A stretch of 64,000 nucleotides of DNA from an uncultured Methanomassiliicoccus sp. Its GTDB lineage: Archaea > Thermoplasmatota > Thermoplasmata > Methanomassiliicoccales > Methanomassiliicoccaceae. Where the stretch lies: positions 1 to 64,000 of the forward strand of contig CAJKRY010000008.1 of the NCBI GenBank assembly GCA_905202485.1, given 5' to 3'. The translations under genes and the position numbers were made by a program. The notes under the pieces are model-generated. The model made no database searches and was not told the origin of the DNA. It was given only the letters and a program-made list of their open reading frames with translations. The stretch's first letter is position 1; every line of letters begins with the position of its first letter. Shown here in pieces: positions 10,216-18,340 of the stretch.

Positions 10216-10417
10216 ATTTAATTTGAAATGATATTATCATATTTTCTGGTGAATTTATGGATTAGGACTGACTGCTAGAATTTATGCGATGAATTGTTTC
10301 AGCTTGAATTATATTTTGTATAGAAACTAATTTAAGAAAGAATTAATATAACAGCGTTAAGGATTACTGAAAGTATAATCACATGACTTATTTCCAAAAC
10401 AAAGGAGGTCCCGCCGT

Positions 10418-10879
10418 ATGATATCCAAATACGAATTTCAATCATACATATATCCAGACAAAGTAAACGTCATCATCAATATGCACGGCAGACCGGATTA
10501 TTATAACTACTATGAACTTACAGATGATGGTATCAGAGATTACATCTCAAAACTGACATCAATAGCAAATGGAGAAGAATATGAGAGCTGGGACGATAAT
10601 AAACTGTCAGAAATGCCTGCAGATAAAGAAGGTCTTTATGCACACCCCTGCTGGGTGCAGCGGATTATTAGTGCAGTGCCATTCGGAGAAATCAAATATA
10701 AAAAAGTCTGGACTGAAATCAGTGATATGAATTTGATTGCTGCAATTGCCTCATTCAGACTTCAAAGAAAAGTTACCGTCAATGAAGAGGGGAACTTTGA
10801 CATTGACGAGTCTGAAAAGAATATTGATAAGTTTGATCTAGAAGAGGTCGTATCAAATATTGAAAAACAAAACTTTTGA
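10418..10879 (+). CDS. Uncharacterised 153-residue protein
   Basis: The gene has a strong ribosome site (AAAGGAGGTC, 6 bases before ATG). The product is acidic, soluble and has no signal peptide or membrane segment. The segment KEGLYAHPCWVQRIISAVPFG (about residues 69-89) and the preceding YYELTDDGIRDYI look like a conserved core, but no family was recognised with confidence. It stands alone, with AT-rich sequence on both sides, in an accessory stretch. Confidence 0.75.
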   Translation: MISKYEFQSYIYPDKVNVIINMHGRPDYYNYYELTDDGIRDYISKLTSIANGEEYESWDDNKLSEMPADKEGLYAHPCWVQRIISAVPFGEIKYKKVWTEISDMNLIAAIASFRLQRKVTVNEEGNFDIDESEKNIDKFDLEEVVSNIEKQNF

Positions 10880-10905
10880 GTCAAATGACTCTCAATATTA
10901 AACGA

Positions 10906-11100
10906 TTACAGATTTTCTTCTGCAGCCTGTAATTCTTTCTTCAGCACATACATTCGCTTTATTCTATCTACATACAGTTTCAACGCATGATAGATCAGAT
11001 CGTTTCTATCTTCGAATGATTTACATTCGACTATTTTATCCATGCATTCAAGCAACTCCTTTGGAAGCATGATTTTCAGTTCTTCTTGTTTTATTTCCAT
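10906..11100 (-). CDS. Small ribbon-helix-helix type protein
   Basis: The product has 64 residues. EELKIMLPKELLECMDKIVECKSFEDRNDLIYHAL fits the beta strand plus two helices of a CopG/Arc-type DNA-binding protein, followed by a charged helix. It is divergent from a similar small gene at 11171 with a palindrome between them, which suggests autoregulation. Either an antitoxin or a simple repressor is possible; no toxin is adjacent. Confidence 0.7.
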   Translation of the reverse strand: MEIKQEELKIMLPKELLECMDKIVECKSFEDRNDLIYHALKLYVDRIKRMYVLKKELQAAEENL

Positions 11101-11111
11101 TTTCGTATCAC

Positions 11112-11135
11112 GCTAGGGTAGATATCTGCCCTAGC
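11112..11135. promoter_or_regulatory. 24-bp palindrome between two divergent small regulators
   Basis: GCTAGGG at 11112 and CCCTAGC ending at 11135 are exact inverted arms around a central AGATATCT, itself a palindrome; only the two bases joining arm and core do not pair. The site lies 12 bases upstream of the minus-strand start and 36 bases upstream of the plus-strand start, where an operator would control both promoters. Confidence 0.6.
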
Positions 11136-11170
11136 AATTATAAGTTGCGAAAGTAGATAACATACCCATA

Positions 11171-11389
11171 ATGCCTAAGCAGATGCCAAAAAGATATGAG
11201 TTTAAAGTCTTCGTTACAGAAGGAACTTTAAGTGAAATAGATGAAATTGTAGAAAAAGAACAATACAATGGCAGAGGCGATTATGCATTAACTCTAATCA
11301 AAAGGGATCTGGCAGAAAGAAGGCATGAAAAGACTATTGATAAGGAATTTGCAATCTTGGAAGATCGCAAGAAACAAGAAAAAAAGTAA
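11171..11389 (+). CDS. Small basic protein, probable ribbon-helix-helix regulator
   Basis: The product has 72 residues. RYEFKVFVTEGTLSEIDEIVEKEQYNGRGDYALTLIKRDL resembles a strand followed by two helices, as in small Arc/MetJ-type proteins, with a Lys/Glu-rich tail. It is divergent from the gene at 10906-11100 and shares its operator region. Function is inference from size, fold pattern and palindrome. Confidence 0.6.
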   Translation: MPKQMPKRYEFKVFVTEGTLSEIDEIVEKEQYNGRGDYALTLIKRDLAERRHEKTIDKEFAILEDRKKQEKK

Positions 11390-11399
11390 CAGTAGATAT

Positions 11400-11427
11400 G
11401 GGATGAATCTTGCCTCATCCCAATTTT
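11400..11427 (+). terminator. Hairpin plus T-rich tail
   Basis: GGGATGA (11400-11406) pairs with TCATCCC (11415-11421), followed by AATTTTG. It lies ten bases after the stop of the small regulator. Confidence 0.55.
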
Positions 11428-11485
11428 GTTATCTACATATTATTACCAATAACCATGTAAACAAACAGCGATAGACTGAAATTTG

Positions 11486-11707
11486 TCACTGATTTTTCGT
11501 ACTATTGAATTGAGTCCGTACAATACTAAATAAATTTAAAAGAATGATACAGCCGAGTGCTGAAAAGAGTGTCCAATTATTTTTATCTTCATCAAAAATT
11601 GCTAATAACAAAAAGATAATCCCAGCTACAGCTAATCCTATGCTTGCAATGATCTGTAGAGTGTATATCCTTATTGTCCACTTTTTATTCCCACAATTTT
11701 TAATCTC
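11486..11707 (-). pseudogene. Remnant of a small two-helix membrane protein
   Basis: The minus strand has about 73 open codons ending at 11486 with two clear hydrophobic segments (LQIIASIGLAVAGIIFLLL and LFSALGCIILLNLFSIV) after a NCGNKKW that looks like half of a zinc ribbon. A stop lies just upstream and there is no ATG, GTG or TTG before the first helix, so it is probably a truncated or frameshifted gene. Nothing else coding was seen in 11390-12102. Confidence 0.4.
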
Positions 11708-11925
11708 TCAAATTTAAAGAGTGGTTATCTTCTTTACTGTATAGATATTATTCCAGATTGGTGAGCATTTTATCAATTTTGCATTTTGAAAAGTATTTAT
11801 TTATAAAAAAATTAGTGAAATCTAGAAACGTGGACGGTGTATCTTTTGAAATTAAATTACAAGCAAAATATTGGGTATTGAAAAACTGACAGTGTGTAAA
11901 TATCGTCGGGCTATAAAATCCGTCA

Positions 11926-12022
11926 AATTTTGCAAACTGTGTACTTTCATTTATTAGATCCTGTAGGTCATAGTCAGATGCGAATATTCAGATGATCATG
12001 AACGCAGAAATTCAGAGAAACC
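11926..12022. repeat. Imperfect direct repeat, copy A (downstream flank of Ntn gene)
   Basis: This segment resembles 12918-13015: shared blocks include ATTTTG-AAACT, AATATTCA and ATGAACGCAG in the same order and spacing. Read on the minus strand it ends in the codons for LRS-stop, like the end of the MATE fusion gene, so it looks like a decayed copy of that gene's 3' end and flank. Confidence 0.5.
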
Positions 12023-12102
12023 AATACTGGATGCTGCTGGAAAGCTGTAAAGCACTGATCCGATTAGTATCATTCTAATAAAAAAATTTAGGAACCGTGT
12101 AA

Positions 12103-12810
12103 TTAGACATGCAGTTCCTTTTTACTCAGCCAGTGTATCCCGTCAGGCTGAACCACCGCTATATCCACAGGCCCACCTACACCAACACCTTGGTATTGAA
12201 AATGCTGCATTCTGGCTGTCGTTTCTACAATAAACTTTGAAAAATCAACAGCATCCTGAAGAGTGTACTGTTCCCAGGGAATGAGACAAGATGACATTTG
12301 TCTGTAGTCTTCATCCTCCCTGAGGTACACATTATTCGTCAGCCTGGAATACACGTCGTTTGCACCTATGCATATGGAGCCGATATCATCCGGTTCGATC
12401 TTTTTCACAGCTGTCATCCCATCCCTAACGCCTAGTATGCATACATACCGGTCAGCTGCCCCGCGTTCGTGCGTATAGCCTGCAATAATGAGCGTCGCAG
12501 AGATATCAAATAATTCAAACCGGTTAATCACTTCATCCACAAGCTGATCTGGAGTCGTGTCTTTTTTTATTCTGTTTTGAATGAAGATATCCAGATGTTC
12601 ATTCAGACTGCGACTATTGAATGTCCCATCGCCTGAAGCAGCTAAAACACAACCATTTGGACATTGATAGATCTTATCGACATATGTTGAAAACAGACCC
12701 CTTTCGATTGTTCGCTGACCATCTATAAACCTCTCTCCGTGAACGGTGCTCAGACTGTCGGCTGCGACAACGATTCCGCTTCTGATGTATGATGCAACAA
12801 TACAAGTCAT
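12103..12810 (-). CDS. Proteasome-fold Ntn hydrolase-like protein (solitary)
   Basis: The 235-residue product begins MTCIVASYIRSGIVVAADS, the signature of HslV/proteasome beta-type N-terminal nucleophile hydrolases. Removing Met would expose Thr2 as nucleophile; Asp18 is in the place of proteasome Asp17, and DKIY (Lys46) is the likely active-site Lys after a longer insertion. SGDG (about 58) follows as in the family. The C-terminus (GGPVDIAVVQPDGIHWL) closely matches the end of the Ntn protein at 59859-61115. It is neither a standard archaeal proteasome beta subunit (no propeptide, different C-terminus) nor clearly Anbu. The gene stands alone, flanked by imperfect direct repeats, so it may have been inserted. 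Substrate unknown. Confidence 0.75.
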   Translation of the reverse strand: MTCIVASYIRSGIVVAADSLSTVHGERFIDGQRTIERGLFSTYVDKIYQCPNGCVLAASGDGTFNSRSLNEHLDIFIQNRIKKDTTPDQLVDEVINRFELFDISATLIIAGYTHERGAADRYVCILGVRDGMTAVKKIEPDDIGSICIGANDVYSRLTNNVYLREDEDYRQMSSCLIPWEQYTLQDAVDFSKFIVETTARMQHFQYQGVGVGGPVDIAVVQPDGIHWLSKKELHV

Positions 12811-12875
12811 GCTGGAAGATATGAAATTGTGTATTTTTCATTAACTACGCCAAAGCAAAAGACTACGTATGAAAG

Positions 12876-12903
12876 ATTTAGCGGGTGCATAAACCCGCTA
12901 AAT
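12876..12903. terminator. Perfect 11-bp inverted repeat between operon end and Ntn gene
   Basis: ATTTAGCGGGT and ACCCGCTAAAT are exact arms around a 6-base loop. It lies about 85 bases downstream of the MATE fusion stop on the minus strand and could terminate that operon; there is no long T-run, so an operator is also possible. Confidence 0.45.
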
Positions 12904-12917
12904 CAATATAATCAATC

Positions 12918-13015
12918 ACATTTTGTAAACTATGCACATCTAGCGTAATTTGTCCAGAGGATATGCATAACTGCAATATTCAAGTGATTATGAACGCAGT
13001 ATTTTGACAGTAACT
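12918..13015. repeat. Imperfect direct repeat, copy B (upstream flank of Ntn gene)
   Basis: The partner of 11926-12022. It covers the last codons of the MATE fusion gene (LRS-stop on the minus strand) and about 70 bases downstream. Confidence 0.5.
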
Positions 13016-14727
13016 AAATTCTGATCCATCGCTCTGGAATAGTTGATTGATGAGCAGATTCCTTTGACAAGAAGAAGGCCTTTTCCATCTCCGTCATATT
13101 TAATCGGATCAAATGTCGGACCGTCATCTTTTACTGTGATCGTAATTCCATCTTCATTCTCTTTGACATTTATATCCAGATAATGATCTTTAGACTCATT
13201 CAACCCATGCTCAATAACATTCAGAGTCAGCTCTTCGCAGCACAGTTCGATACGATTTGTCATAGAAGAAGGAAGGCCGCTGGAAACCAGATAGGAGTGA
13301 AGCTCATCCATCATTGGTTTCATGTCGCTGCCGTCCCCTTTCATAGAAACATCAAACATGAGAGCACCTTCTGGAACTGTTTTCTGCAGGGTGAACGCAG
13401 TAAGACCGCGTTTTTTATGGATGATATAAGCGGCTGTTGCAGTGCCAGCTAGTACAATCAGTTCTCCAATTGCAAATGAAGCCCATATAAGATCATTATC
13501 TGCAGGAACCAGAAGGAGAGCGACTACTACAACCATCAGTGCCTGCGCGGAAGATACTGCCGAAGCTAGTTTCTTATGTCCCTGTATCTGATAGATGATC
13601 ATCAGCATGTAATTGATGCCATATATAGGCAGGCAGAGAGAGAATATTCTTAATGCCGGTTCTGCGAAGCTCATAAGTGCTGGATCAGTCAGACCGAAGA
13701 ACGAAGCAAATGCACCCGGAAATAGGAAGATGAGCGAAACCAGCACTGCTAGACAGAGTATGAGAACTTTAGTGGCCGCTCTGATGACCAGATTCATCCC
13801 TTTATAGTCTTCAGAGCCCTGCAGGACCCCTCCGATAGGCTGCATGGTCTGAGCAGTTCCGCCGATAAACATTGATGCGATCATCATCAGGTTCAGGCAG
13901 ACAGCCATGACACTCACGCCGTCCGCACCGAAGTACTGGAGAACGATCGAATTCATTCCAAAGAGGCGGACCGTCATGAGAGCAGATGCCAGAGCCACCG
14001 GCGCCCCCATTGCAAATATCGATCCAGCATATTTGAGCCCTGAAAAGTTGAGTTTGAAAACTCTTTCTTTTTTCCTGATGTGTATGAGAAGAATGCAGAC
14101 TCCTACAAGATATCCTAAAGCTGTGGCGATAGCAGAACTTCCCACATGCAGATTCATGTATTCTATGAAAACTATATCCAGGCACAGATTCACAATGTTT
14201 GCAATGACTAAAGCAGCGGTAGCCAGTTTTGGATTGCTGTCGGTTCTTACGAAAACGCAGATTCCCGGCAGCAACATATACAGCAGGCTGCTGAACAATA
14301 CTACCGAAGCGTAATCTTTTACCAGCGGAGCCAGAGAAGCATCGGAACAGAGCACTGAGACTATTTCATCTATAAACACTGTTCCGAGGATTGTTATAAT
14401 AATTCCAACAATTAAATTGATTATTACTGAAGTGGTAAAAATCTTTGAGGCCTCTTCGGTTTTGCTGCGGCCGATGAATATTGCAGCCAGTGTAGCTCCG
14501 CCGACGTTTATCAGAACAGTGATGGCACTCAGCAGCTGTATGAGCGGTGATGTCAGGTTAATGGCGGAAAGAGAGTCTGGACCCAGAAGATTTCCAACAA
14601 TGACACCGTCGATAACAACCCCCAGGGACAAAGCCATTGAGGCTAACACTGTAGCTACTAGGTAGGTGCGGAATGCTTTGTTGACCAGATAGGGGTTGCG
14701 TTCTAACATGACATCAGCGCCTGTCAA
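12988..14727 (-). CDS. MATE-family transporter fused to an RsbW-like ATPase domain
   Basis: Of 579 residues, about 1-445 are a MatE/NorM-like membrane domain with roughly twelve hydrophobic segments. About 455-579 are a GHKL (HATPase) domain of the RsbW/SpoIIAB anti-sigma kinase type, with the N-box ELCCEELTLNVIEHG and the G1-like VKDDGPTFDP. MATE proteins export drugs or metabolites or flip lipids; a fused serine-kinase-type domain is unusual and suggests direct control of transport by the STAS/phosphatase partners of the same operon. The start overlaps the upstream LuxC fusion gene by 14 bases; an ATG at 14709 is an alternative. It is the last gene of the operon. Confidence 0.85.
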   Translation of the reverse strand: MTGADVMLERNPYLVNKAFRTYLVATVLASMALSLGVVIDGVIVGNLLGPDSLSAINLTSPLIQLLSAITVLINVGGATLAAIFIGRSKTEEASKIFTTSVIINLIVGIIITILGTVFIDEIVSVLCSDASLAPLVKDYASVVLFSSLLYMLLPGICVFVRTDSNPKLATAALVIANIVNLCLDIVFIEYMNLHVGSSAIATALGYLVGVCILLIHIRKKERVFKLNFSGLKYAGSIFAMGAPVALASALMTVRLFGMNSIVLQYFGADGVSVMAVCLNLMMIASMFIGGTAQTMQPIGGVLQGSEDYKGMNLVIRAATKVLILCLAVLVSLIFLFPGAFASFFGLTDPALMSFAEPALRIFSLCLPIYGINYMLMIIYQIQGHKKLASAVSSAQALMVVVVALLLVPADNDLIWASFAIGELIVLAGTATAAYIIHKKRGLTAFTLQKTVPEGALMFDVSMKGDGSDMKPMMDELHSYLVSSGLPSSMTNRIELCCEELTLNVIEHGLNESKDHYLDINVKENEDGITITVKDDGPTFDPIKYDGDGKGLLLVKGICSSINYSRAMDQNLVTVKILRS

Positions 14728-17164
14728 TCACAGACTTGAGTTTAATGCTTACATTGTTGATGATGAAATCATCTGGAGAGAGTACTCTGGCCTCGATTTC
14801 CACCAAGCCTGTAGGCACAGTCTTCGTAAATGAGTCGTATCCGCTGTTTAACAGGATTTTCGTGAGTTTTTCAGATGATATGGAGATGTTCTCCATGCAG
14901 AATATCATCTTTTCGTTGAGGCCTTTTCTTTCCAGAATAAGCTGCAGCCTGCCGCTGTAGTTTAACTCATCAGAAAGGATTTTTCCTATTTTCTGATAAT
15001 TAAAGAAAGTCCCTCCCATACGGATGATATCGCCGTATCTGCCTAACAGCTCAAACCTCGGCTGTTTTCTGCCGCACTGGCACTCTCCTTCGACCCAGCG
15101 TCCGGTGTCGCCGATTTCATACCTTTCAGTATGGCCGTTTTCTCTCCTGTATCCCGTAAAGATAAGTCTGCCGATTTCACCATTTTCAACCGGCTTATCC
15201 TCGTCCATCTTGAGAATCTCCAGATGCTGGATATCAGAACAAACATGATAGACTCCAGGAGGGCAGTATCCGCAGGATATACCCATGCTGCCGGTTTCAT
15301 TGGCACCGTAAAGCAGAGGTGCAATTATTTCAAGACCGAAAGATTTTAAGTATTCCTTCTGCCCGTCGGACATGTGCTCGCCGGCAAAGAATATTTTTTT
15401 AATTTTTCCATATTTCTTAAATTTCTCAGCATTTTCTTCAAACAGCCTGAGAATGTAACTGGGGGCTCCCAGAATAGCAGTGGCCTTTCCTTTAATCATG
15501 AAGTCCCCGACCATGCTGAAATTATCCAGGCCGCTTATGCTCAGATGCGGTGCATTCATTTTATCAAAAACAGAAACAAAACAGTTCATTCCGCCATAGA
15601 GATTTCCGCATTTGAGAACATCGGCAAGCACATCTTTGTCAGGGTCTAGACCGCAGGACAGCAGAGCTTCAATAGACGGCTCTAAGATGTATCTGTCAAA
15701 GTCATTCTGCGTATAGCTGCAGAATACCGGATCCCCGGTGGTTCCGCCACTTTTCATAAGCACTCTGGTGCCGTTTTCCGGCACGGGGGGATAATCTGCC
15801 TTGCCCTGGATTTTTCCTTTATAATTCCGAGTTTCAGGTTCTTTCAGTTCTGAAAAGTTCAGAATTCCGGTAAGAGGAAGTTCGGTGCGCATAGACACTC
15901 TTTTGAGGAATCTCGGCAGAGCAAACATTCCGTCATGCGGTTCTCCAGTGTAGCTCATGCTCATAGATCCAACGGGAGTCACACGGGTAACCCCGGCCCT
16001 GTACAGTAAGTCGGTAAGCATAGCAAGTTCATCGAGCTTGCAGCACAAACCCGCAGTCTGCAGATACTGCCTCATGCCCCTTAGGCGCATTATAACTTCA
16101 CTGTGCGGCATCGGCGAAATCCAGACTGTACGGAAAAGCGGAGACGGCATGAACTTAGGCGTATAGCAGATCAGCAGCCTGTAGGTGTGATCGTCTGCCT
16201 CGATGATGTCCCCCTCATTGAAGTAAATATCAGATTTGTGCAGCTCAGTAACAGTGGTTATCTCTGCGCTCTGCGCAATATCAGGAGGATTCTGAGGTAT
16301 GTTGCAGGAATCAAGAGCTCTGCCGAGCATTTTGGCAAAAAGGTCAACATCGGATTTATTGTCAGTATCAATGAGAACGCACTGCGGGCTGGAACAGGAC
16401 TGCTGCTCATTGCGGCATATGCTCTGCACTAGTCCATCCACGGCAGATTCCATGGCACCAGGTGTGACATATGCAAAGCTTATCCTATGGCCCCAGGCAA
16501 CAATCGGTATCCCTTTAGGAGTCATTTCCCTGATGGCTGAGACGGCATCTTCGCCACCCCACACGCTCACACAATCAGCGTTGGAGATTATTTCAGAAAT
16601 TATCTCCGTCTGCTTTGAAGACACCCTTAGCATGTAAATGAACTTGGAAATGTTTGAATACATACTCAGCTCAGAAAAGAACCAGGCGGCAAAGGAACCA
16701 ATATTGCTTGCCACTTTGATGATGTTGATATTTCCAGTCAGAAGACCTTCTACTGCAGCCATCGGTGCAACGATCAGGGAGTTTCCGGCAGTTATGTGCA
16801 CAAGAACACCCATCGGGCTCCAGGCCTCAAAATTCTGAGATTTATAGTTGACTCTTCTGATCTCAAAAGGCCTGTCGGTACCGAGTTCAGCGTAAAGTTT
16901 CGTTGTCAGAGACTCTCTAGAAATATTATGAGCTAATTCGGTTACGAATTGCCGGGGGTTCTCACAGCCGTCGGCAGCCAAAGCAGCCTTCATTCTTTCA
17001 TCTTTATATTCTAGCATTACACTAGCCAGATATTCGCAGGCATCAAGAACGTCTTCGGTTTTCAAGGATTCCTGCAGAGTTTCGTTGATCTCTTCAGGAA
17101 GTTTATGTATGTTAAGTAATAAATCCCCATCATCAATCACTAGGCCTCTCCAAATATGCATCAA
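14714..17164 (-). CDS. LuxC-type acyl-CoA/acyl-enzyme reductase fused to PaaK-like adenylating domain
   Basis: The product has 816 residues. About 20-425 match LuxC: VHITAGNSL (about 122-130) and NEQQSCSSPQCV, with Cys257 as the acyl-accepting nucleophile. About 440-816 are an adenylate-forming domain of the phenylacetate-CoA ligase/F390 synthetase type, with the phosphate loop MKSGGTTGDP (about 470-479), YGANETGSMG and RYEIGDTGRW. LuxC reduces activated fatty acids to aldehydes with NADPH. The fusion would activate and reduce an acid on one chain. No luciferase genes are present, so an aldehyde or alcohol product is meant for something else. It lies four bases after the LuxE-like gene and overlaps the MATE fusion. 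Confidence 0.85.
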   Translation of the reverse strand: MMHIWRGLVIDDGDLLLNIHKLPEEINETLQESLKTEDVLDACEYLASVMLEYKDERMKAALAADGCENPRQFVTELAHNISRESLTTKLYAELGTDRPFEIRRVNYKSQNFEAWSPMGVLVHITAGNSLIVAPMAAVEGLLTGNINIIKVASNIGSFAAWFFSELSMYSNISKFIYMLRVSSKQTEIISEIISNADCVSVWGGEDAVSAIREMTPKGIPIVAWGHRISFAYVTPGAMESAVDGLVQSICRNEQQSCSSPQCVLIDTDNKSDVDLFAKMLGRALDSCNIPQNPPDIAQSAEITTVTELHKSDIYFNEGDIIEADDHTYRLLICYTPKFMPSPLFRTVWISPMPHSEVIMRLRGMRQYLQTAGLCCKLDELAMLTDLLYRAGVTRVTPVGSMSMSYTGEPHDGMFALPRFLKRVSMRTELPLTGILNFSELKEPETRNYKGKIQGKADYPPVPENGTRVLMKSGGTTGDPVFCSYTQNDFDRYILEPSIEALLSCGLDPDKDVLADVLKCGNLYGGMNCFVSVFDKMNAPHLSISGLDNFSMVGDFMIKGKATAILGAPSYILRLFEENAEKFKKYGKIKKIFFAGEHMSDGQKEYLKSFGLEIIAPLLYGANETGSMGISCGYCPPGVYHVCSDIQHLEILKMDEDKPVENGEIGRLIFTGYRRENGHTERYEIGDTGRWVEGECQCGRKQPRFELLGRYGDIIRMGGTFFNYQKIGKILSDELNYSGRLQLILERKGLNEKMIFCMENISISSEKLTKILLNSGYDSFTKTVPTGLVEIEARVLSPDDFIINNVSIKLKSVIDRR

Positions 17165-17168
17165 TGTA

Positions 17169-18335
17169 TCACTTCCTCAAGAGTTCTGCAGCGGCAATGG
17201 CACAGCTGCGGTTTTTAGTCGTTCCGGCTCTTCCCAGAATCTCAAACCAGGGAGCGTCTATTCCGCACCCACAGCTCTCTCCTTCATGCAGAACGGCCAG
17301 ATCGCCGAGCAGAAGACTGACCACCGGCACACCGGTGTTTATCGGGCTGATGACATTCAGAAAGCCGGGCTTGCCGTAGGGAAGAACTTCGAGCGTTCTC
17401 ACATCTCTGATCAAAACACGGCTGTAGGTAGGAATATGAAAATGATGGTTGTCGCAGTCCATGTAAGCGACTCCGTGCTCCACAGCTCCGTAGCTCTCGT
17501 GGCAGCGGGATTCGTCCAGGCCTAATCTTTCTTTGATATATGCACGGAATTCCGGAGGACTTAGTTGCTTGTCGACAAAACCCTTCCATCCTCCCCCCAT
17601 CATCACCAATGATTTCGGGTTAAGCTTCAGAGGTGGATAACCCATATCTTTCATTTTTTCCAGTGTAAAATAAAGGAATGCCGGGAATCCAAGAAGTCTC
17701 ACGGGCAGACCTTTCCTTTCGAATCTCAGCAAAGCATTTATGCATCCAAAGAGATCAAATTCGTGTCCGCTGCCTGTATACTTCAAAGCATAGACCAGTT
17801 CATTTTCCTTTGCGTATCTGCGCATCATCTGCCTTGTTCTCAGCGTTCCGACATTCACGCCTTCGGCTGGTTCATAGGAATACAGCAGAAAATTCGTCGG
17901 CTCATCGGTAATCATTCCCAGCCTGCCGGCCTCCATGTCCGCAGACTTGTCTGAAGCAAAAATCGTCCAGTTATCGAAGAACATCTGGCTTTTCTGTCCG
18001 GTAGTTCCCGACGATGTCAAGGTAATGGCAATGTCCTCGTCATGAGCCGTTTTGACAACATGTGTCTTGTAAAAGTTAGCATGGAGAAAAGGAATCTTGG
18101 CGATGTCGCCAATGTTGTTGAGATCATTGACTGAAAATTTATTTCTTGACATCCAGTCATGGTAAAAGTCATTCTTTTCAATGTGCCTGGAAAGACACTG
18201 TTTAATAGCCTTGACAAACAGTTCATCATCGTAAACATAAGGATCTGGAGAGGCCCACAGATCCGAAAGAGCCGAGAGATTTTTACCGGGAGGCAAAACA
18301 TCCGGGTCACTGAGATTTCTAATATGATAGTCCAT
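17169..18335 (-). CDS. LuxE-family acyl-protein synthetase
   Basis: The product has 388 residues from the ATG at 18335 (an in-frame TTG at 18344 is less likely). The adenylate-forming phosphate loop TLTSSGTTGQKS lies near residue 107, with HESYGAVEHG near 280 as the adenine-binding motif and a cysteine-containing ESCGCG near 360. LuxE activates a fatty acid as acyl-AMP and passes it to LuxC, which fits the downstream neighbour carrying LuxC. The gap to the upstream ATPase gene is five bases. Chain length and identity of the acid are unknown. Confidence 0.85.
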   Translation of the reverse strand: MDYHIRNLSDPDVLPPGKNLSALSDLWASPDPYVYDDELFVKAIKQCLSRHIEKNDFYHDWMSRNKFSVNDLNNIGDIAKIPFLHANFYKTHVVKTAHDEDIAITLTSSGTTGQKSQMFFDNWTIFASDKSADMEAGRLGMITDEPTNFLLYSYEPAEGVNVGTLRTRQMMRRYAKENELVYALKYTGSGHEFDLFGCINALLRFERKGLPVRLLGFPAFLYFTLEKMKDMGYPPLKLNPKSLVMMGGGWKGFVDKQLSPPEFRAYIKERLGLDESRCHESYGAVEHGVAYMDCDNHHFHIPTYSRVLIRDVRTLEVLPYGKPGFLNVISPINTGVPVVSLLLGDLAVLHEGESCGCGIDAPWFEILGRAGTTKNRSCAIAAAELLRK

Positions 18336-18340
18336 GAATA

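Noticed and set aside
12103..12810. Standard archaeal proteasome beta subunit
   Set aside because: It lacks a propeptide and the conserved mid-regions, and has a long insertion before the Lys; only the start and fold signature agree.
14714..18335. Bioluminescence (lux) operon
   Set aside because: LuxC and LuxE types are present, but there is no luciferase LuxA/LuxB or other lux gene in the window.
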